Below, piece after piece: positions 5,625 through 9,041 of a stretch of 9,041 bases of DNA. The position numbers and the translations under genes are program-made. The notes below the pieces were generated by a model. It made no database searches. It saw nothing but the letters and a program-made list of their open reading frames with translations, and was not told the DNA's origin. This DNA is from an uncultured Porphyromonas sp. (GTDB lineage Bacteria > Bacteroidota > Bacteroidia > Bacteroidales > Porphyromonadaceae): positions 1 to 9,041 of the forward strand of contig CAMCJO010000066.1 of NCBI GenBank assembly GCA_945875135.1. The letters are read 5' to 3'. Within the stretch, counting starts at the first letter, position 1, and each line of letters begins with the position of its first letter.

Positions 5625-5945
5625 TTACTTAATTACTTCTCCTGACTTCTTAGCGAAGCGTACTAGCTTACCGTTGTTATCACGGCGACGTCCTATACGC
5701 GTTCCTTTGCCAGACTGAGGATCTAGCACATTCAGGTTAGATATATGTATTGGAGCCTCCATGCTGAGAATAGCTCCCTGGGGGTTCTGTGCATTGGGCT
5801 TGGTATGCTTAGATACCATGTTAAGCCCCTCGACGATCGCACGCTGCTTCTTGACAAGTACCTTGAGGACACGTCCTGTCTTGCCCTTGTCTTCACCAGC
5901 GTTTACCATGACGATGTCGCCTTTCTTGATATGAAACTTGCTCAT
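5625..5945 (-). CDS. rplX: 50S ribosomal protein L24 (uL24)
   Basis: L24 is an assembly-initiating large-subunit protein near the tunnel exit. The 106-residue product carries the KOW motif near residues 8-34 ([20 protein letters not shown], then KVLVKK). The conserved [13 protein letters not shown] (38-50) and the [16 protein letters not shown] block (61-76) follow. Length matches the family (about 103-110). It lies 18 nt after rplN and only 2 nt before rplE, the standard L14-L24-L5 order. Confidence 0.98.
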   Translation of the reverse strand: MSKFHIKKGDIVMVNAGEDKGKTGRVLKVLVKKQRAIVEGLNMVSKHTKPNAQNPQGAILSMEAPIHISNLNVLDPQSGKGTRIGRRRDNNGKLVRFAKKSGEVIK

Positions 5946-5963
5946 CTCTATTCTCTCTATAAG

Positions 5964-6329
5964 TTAAAGGACCTCAGGAGCTAGAGACACGACCTTCATA
6001 TTGACGGCACGTAGCTCACGAGCTACTGGTCCGAAGATACGTGTACCACGTAGCTCTCCACTGGGGGTGAGTAGTACGCAGGCGTTGTCATCAAAACGGA
6101 TGTAGGAGCCGTCTGTACGACGTATCTCCTTTTTGGTTCTTACGATGAGAGCCTTAGCGACAGTTCCCTTCTTCATATCGCTAGAGGGGATGACACTCTT
6201 GACAGTCACCACGATGACATCTCCGACCGAAGCATAGCGACGGCGGGTGCCACCGAGTACACGGATACAGAGTACCTCGCGAGCACCACTATTGTCTGCT
6301 ACATTGAGTCTTGATTCTTGCTGTATCAT
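5964..6329 (-). CDS. rplN: 50S ribosomal protein L14 (uL14)
   Basis: L14 is a beta-barrel protein at the subunit interface that helps form intersubunit bridges with 16S rRNA. The 121-residue product has [20 protein letters not shown] at its start. The family signature region [20 protein letters not shown] is at 78-97 and the canonical end [20 protein letters not shown] at 98-117. Length is essentially that of E. coli L14 (123). It starts 3 nt after the rpsQ stop, so coupled translation is likely. Confidence 0.99.
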   Translation of the reverse strand: MIQQESRLNVADNSGAREVLCIRVLGGTRRRYASVGDVIVVTVKSVIPSSDMKKGTVAKALIVRTKKEIRRTDGSYIRFDDNACVLLTPSGELRGTRIFGPVARELRAVNMKVVSLAPEVL

Positions 6330-6332
6330 AGT

Positions 6333-6587
6333 TTACTTCGCTCTTTCTATAATCTCGGTGAGTCTCCAGCGCTTGGTGCGACTCAGAGGGCGTGTCTCCA
6401 TGATGCGGACACGATCACCGATGTTCGTTTCATTCTTCTCGTCATGTGCATAGTACTTCTTAGTCTTGCTGACGAACTTACCATATATAGGGTGCTTCTC
6501 TTTGAAGCGTGAGGCTACGGTAATGGTCTTCTCCATCTTGTTGCTGGTGACGATCCCGATGCGCTCTTTTCTGTGTTTTCTTTCCAT
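6333..6587 (-). CDS. rpsQ: 30S ribosomal protein S17 (uS17)
   Basis: S17 is a small OB-fold primary 16S rRNA-binding protein needed for early 30S assembly. The 84-residue product starts with a basic [20 protein letters not shown] and contains the [20 protein letters not shown] strand region. The S17 signature [18 protein letters not shown] spans 57-74. Length equals E. coli S17 (84). It lies 25 nt after rpmC and 3 nt before rplN, the usual L29-S17-L14 order that joins the S10 and spc blocks. Confidence 0.99.
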   Translation of the reverse strand: MERKHRKERIGIVTSNKMEKTITVASRFKEKHPIYGKFVSKTKKYYAHDEKNETNIGDRVRIMETRPLSRTKRWRLTEIIERAK

Positions 6588-6612
6588 GTGAATATCAGTC
6601 TATTCTGCAGGG

Positions 6613-6807
6613 TTAGTTATTTGTCTCTCGCTCAGCGAGGACAGTCTTGAGACGAGCGATCGTGCGACGCTGCTCTCTAAAAGCTGCAGGGTTCTCAGCT
6701 GGAGAGACATAGTGGTCTATCCTCTTCTGCTGGTAGGAAGCCTGCTCAGCCTCTATGCGCTCACGGATCTCCTCCGTTGTGAGCTCTTTGATTTCGCTTA
6801 TCTGCAT
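6613..6807 (-). CDS. rpmC: 50S ribosomal protein L29 (uL29)
   Basis: L29 lies at the polypeptide exit tunnel next to L23, where signal recognition particle and trigger factor dock. The 64-residue product is two long charged helices. The first is KELTTEEIRERIEAEQASYQ (8-27); the second carries the family signature NPAAFREQRRTIARLKTVL (39-57). The length (64) matches E. coli (63). It lies between rplP (21 nt) and rpsQ (25 nt), its standard position. Confidence 0.97.
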   Translation of the reverse strand: MQISEIKELTTEEIRERIEAEQASYQQKRIDHYVSPAENPAAFREQRRTIARLKTVLAERETNN

Positions 6808-6828
6808 AGCTGTATAAGGTCTAGCGGA

Positions 6829-7263
6829 TTAAACATTAGGATTAGCAGCGTCGAAGTCTCGACGTACGACGAACTTTGTCGTGACTGGTAGCTTCTGAGC
6901 AGCCAGACGTAGAGCCTCCTTTGCGACTTCGTAAGGTACGCCCTCTACTTCAAAGAGCATACGACCAGGAATCACTGGAGCGACGAATCCCTCGGGATTA
7001 CCTTTACCTTTACCCATTCGCACCTCAGCAGGCTTTGCTGTGATTGGCTTGTCGGGGAAGATGCGGCACCAGACCTGTCCTTGACGCTGCATGTAGCGCG
7101 TTACTGCGATACGAGCGGCCTCTATCTGACGGCCTGTGATCCACTTACTCTCTAGGCTCTTGATACCAAAAGAACCAAATGCGAGCTGGTTGCCACGCTG
7201 TGCATTGCCCTTCATGCGGCCCTTTTGTTGCCTTCTAAATTTAGTCTTCTTAGGTTGTAACAT
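6829..7263 (-). CDS. rplP: 50S ribosomal protein L16 (uL16)
   Basis: L16 is a late-assembling 50S protein that organises the A-site tRNA elbow region and is needed for peptidyl-transferase activity. The 144-residue product begins [20 protein letters not shown]. It contains [20 protein letters not shown] (38-57) and the functional loop [16 protein letters not shown] (77-92). Arg82 there corresponds to the arginine that is hydroxylated in E. coli L16 (R81). The C-terminus [14 protein letters not shown] is typical. It follows rpsC after 15 nt. Confidence 0.99.
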   Translation of the reverse strand: MLQPKKTKFRRQQKGRMKGNAQRGNQLAFGSFGIKSLESKWITGRQIEAARIAVTRYMQRQGQVWCRIFPDKPITAKPAEVRMGKGKGNPEGFVAPVIPGRMLFEVEGVPYEVAKEALRLAAQKLPVTTKFVVRRDFDAANPNV

Positions 7264-7278
7264 AGCTGTGGTCTTTGA

Positions 7279-8025
7279 TTAGCGATTAGATCTATTGCGT
7301 CCTCCACGACGGAATCCACGACGCTCGCCACGAGAGTCACCACCTCGGCGCCCTGCCTGACGGCGTGGCTGTGAGAGATCAGGAGCTAGATCGCGGCGCT
7401 CATATACCTCGCCGTTCATGATCCAGACCTTGACACCTATCATACCCACCTTGGTGAGAGCTCCAGTCTGAGCGTAGTCGATGTCAGCACGTAGTGTATG
7501 TAGCGGAGTGCGTCCCTCCTTGTAGAGCTCTGCACGAGCCATCTCTGCATTGTTGAGACGACCAGAGAGCTGTATCTTGATACCCTCAGCACCAGCGCGC
7601 ATAGCGTTTGCGATAGCCATCTTGACGGTACGTCGGTATGACATACGTCCCTCTAGCTTGCGTGCTATATCGTTGGCTACGATGACGGCATCGACCTCTG
7701 GTTTGCGCACCTCGTAGATGTTGATCTGTATGTTGTCAGCCTTAGTGACCTTTTTAAGCTCAGCCTTGAGGTTCTCCACGTTTTGACCACCCTTACCGAC
7801 GATCATGCCGGGGCGAGCGGTGCATATTGTTATGGTTATGACCTTGAGGGCGCGCTCTATGATGATCCGGCTTACGAGAGCACCAGATAGTCTTGTGTTC
7901 AGGTACTTTCTGATACGGTCATCCTCTACTAGGGTATCGCCATAGTTGCGACCACCATACCAGTTAGAGTCCCAACCACGTATGTAGCCGAGTCTGTTTG
8001 CTATTGGATTAATCTTCTGTCCCAT
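7279..8025 (-). CDS. rpsC: 30S ribosomal protein S3 (uS3)
   Basis: S3 lies at the mRNA entry channel and, with S4 and S5, provides the ribosome's mRNA-unwinding activity. The 248-residue product starts [20 protein letters not shown]. The type 2 KH domain is at about 40-110, with the GxxG loop in VGKGGQNV (76-83). R131, R132 and K135 (SYRRTVK) fall at exactly the positions of the helicase residues of E. coli S3. The C-terminal domain carries [20 protein letters not shown] (163-182). After residue 220 comes an Arg/Gly-rich tail ([20 protein letters not shown], then GGRNRSNR), making the protein longer than E. coli S3 (233). It starts 5 nt after rplV. Confidence 0.99.
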   Translation of the reverse strand: MGQKINPIANRLGYIRGWDSNWYGGRNYGDTLVEDDRIRKYLNTRLSGALVSRIIIERALKVITITICTARPGMIVGKGGQNVENLKAELKKVTKADNIQINIYEVRKPEVDAVIVANDIARKLEGRMSYRRTVKMAIANAMRAGAEGIKIQLSGRLNNAEMARAELYKEGRTPLHTLRADIDYAQTGALTKVGMIGVKVWIMNGEVYERRDLAPDLSQPRRQAGRRGGDSRGERRGFRRGGRNRSNR

Positions 8026-8030
8026 GTCAG

Positions 8031-8444
8031 TTACTTAGCTACGTTATTAACTATTTGGTCGACCCACACGGTGATGTGATTCGAACGCTTACGGATTCTG
8101 TAGCCACGGCCTTGTGGGGCTGGGCGTAGACGCTTGAGCGTGACGCCCTCGTCTACATAAACCTTGGAGACGTAGAGCTCACCCTCATCAGCCTTACGGC
8201 CGTTGAGCTGCTCCCAGTTAGAGACAGCGCTACGTATGAGTTGCTCAACACGCTGAGCAGCTACACGGCGAGAGCTAAATCTCAGGGTAGCCATTGCGCG
8301 CTCTACCTCCATGCCTCTTATATTGTCGACGACTAGACGCATCTTGCGGGGAGATGTGGGCACGTTGCGTAGTCTAGCTACAGTGGCCTGTGTCACAGTC
8401 TCCTGAGCAGTCGTCTCTATTGTATCTTGATTATTGGCACTCAT
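8031..8444 (-). CDS. rplV: 50S ribosomal protein L22 (uL22) with N-terminal extension
   Basis: L22 binds all domains of 23S rRNA, and its long beta-hairpin lines the exit tunnel, where changes can give macrolide resistance. The core starts near residue 22 ([20 protein letters not shown], 21-40). The hairpin loop region is [18 protein letters not shown] (103-120) and the end is [15 protein letters not shown]. The core matches the roughly 110-residue family. About 22 extra residues precede it ([20 protein letters not shown]), polar, acidic and without Lys or Arg, unlike the rest. No other ATG lies before the core, so the extended start is the best choice. Gaps are 41 nt from rpsS and 5 nt to rpsC. 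Confidence 0.97.
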   Translation of the reverse strand: MSANNQDTIETTAQETVTQATVARLRNVPTSPRKMRLVVDNIRGMEVERAMATLRFSSRRVAAQRVEQLIRSAVSNWEQLNGRKADEGELYVSKVYVDEGVTLKRLRPAPQGRGYRIRKRSNHITVWVDQIVNNVAK

Positions 8445-8485
8445 GTGTGATAATTACTTTGATTCGATTTATTACAGGGTGCTAA

Positions 8486-8749
8486 CTAGCGGTTGCCAGA
8501 GTGACCACGGAAGGTACGCGTAGGAGCGAACTCTCCGAGCTTGTGCCCCACCATATTCTCTGTAATAAATACAGGTATAAAACTCTTGCCATTGTGTACG
8601 GCGATCGTATGTCCCACGAAGTCTGGAGAAATCATTGAGGCGCGAGACCAAGTCTTGATGACTGATTTCTTGCCACTTTCATTCATAGCCAAAACTTTCT
8701 TTTCGAGCTTGACGCTGATAAATGGCCCTTTCTTAAGTGAACGACTCAT
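8486..8749 (-). CDS. rpsS: 30S ribosomal protein S19 (uS19)
   Basis: S19 is in the head of the small subunit, pairs with S13 and contacts 23S rRNA across the subunit interface. The 87-residue product starts [15 protein letters not shown], and the family signature [19 protein letters not shown] spans 62-80. Length is near the E. coli value (92). It ends with TAG, unlike most genes here. It lies 31 nt after rplB, the conserved L2-S19-L22 order. Confidence 0.99.
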   Translation of the reverse strand: MSRSLKKGPFISVKLEKKVLAMNESGKKSVIKTWSRASMISPDFVGHTIAVHNGKSFIPVFITENMVGHKLGEFAPTRTFRGHSGNR

Positions 8750-8780
8750 GTGTTTAGTTCTTGCTTAAATGATACAATGA

Positions 8781-9041
8781 TTACTTCTTACGCTTGGCTC
8801 TCTCGATGATGTACTTAGAGGAGTGCTTCTTAGGAGCTCTCGTCTTAAGACCCTTAGAGTATAAACCCGTACGTGAGCGTGGGTGTCCTCCGGAAGCACG
8901 ACCCTCACCACCACCCATTGGGTGATCGACAGGGTTCATAGCCACACCGCGTACTCGTGGTCTGCGACCTAGCCAGCGTGAGCGGCCAGCCTTGCCTGAT
9001 CTCTCGAGTGCGTGGTCAGAGTTGCCGACACTACCTATCGT
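8781..9041 (-). CDS. rplB: 50S ribosomal protein L2 (uL2), C-terminal part (truncated by window edge)
   Basis: The last 86 codons of L2 are present, ending RAKRKK and TAA; the N-terminal two thirds lie beyond the window. L2 supports the peptidyl-transferase centre and is needed for subunit association. The visible piece has the invariant segment [20 protein letters not shown] (29-48 of the fragment), then [20 protein letters not shown] (51-70). The functionally important His of the NPVDH motif (H229 in E. coli) is kept as fragment residue 40. The second His found in many L2 proteins (DHPHGGG) is Met here, which I recall as common in Bacteroidota. Confidence 0.98.
   Translation of the reverse strand, partial: TIGSVGNSDHALERSGKAGRSRWLGRRPRVRGVAMNPVDHPMGGGEGRASGGHPRSRTGLYSKGLKTRAPKKHSSKYIIERAKRKK

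Overview
The window is the middle of the conserved S10-spc ribosomal-protein supercluster, read entirely on the minus strand. It holds 17 ribosomal-protein genes, one of them (rplB) cut by the window edge, plus secY and a truncated map. In transcription order (right to left): rplB (3' end only), rpsS, rplV, rpsC, rplP, rpmC, rpsQ, rplN, rplX, rplE, rpsN, a 488-nt gap, rpsH, rplF, rplR, rpsE, rpmD, rplO, secY, map (5' part only).

The organism is most likely a member of Bacteroidota, probably Porphyromonas-like. Three things suggest this: map directly follows secY; genes have A/T-rich upstream regions with little Shine-Dalgarno (SD) sequence; and the one promoter I can see fits the Bacteroidota pattern (TAnnTTTG -7 box, about 19 nt from a T-rich -33 box) rather than the E. 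coli sigma-70 pattern. The protein sequences look like that phylum from memory, but the genus is a guess.

Region 1 (9041 to 4774) is the end of the S10 block joined to the start of the spc block. Gaps between genes are 2-41 nt, so it is very probably one transcript entering from outside the window. Region 2 (4773 to 4286) is the only non-coding stretch over 300 nt. It holds two stable hairpins, a consensus promoter with an inverted repeat in its spacer, and a leader of about 285 nt. The leader carries another strong hairpin, an anti-Shine-Dalgarno-like hairpin and three possible mini-ORFs. Region 3 (4285 to 1) is the second half of the spc block with SecY and methionine aminopeptidase; gaps are 11-43 nt.

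The genes supply parts of both ribosomal subunits (small: S19, S3, S17, S14, S8, S5; large: L2, L22, L16, L29, L14, L24, L5, L6, L18, L30, L15), the Sec translocon channel, and the enzyme that removes the initiator methionine from new chains. All coding genes look intact and ordinary. The part worth attention is the rpsN-rpsH gap, which looks like a second entry point for transcription with a structured, possibly autoregulatory leader. This is inferred from sequence alone; I did not recognise it as a described RNA family.
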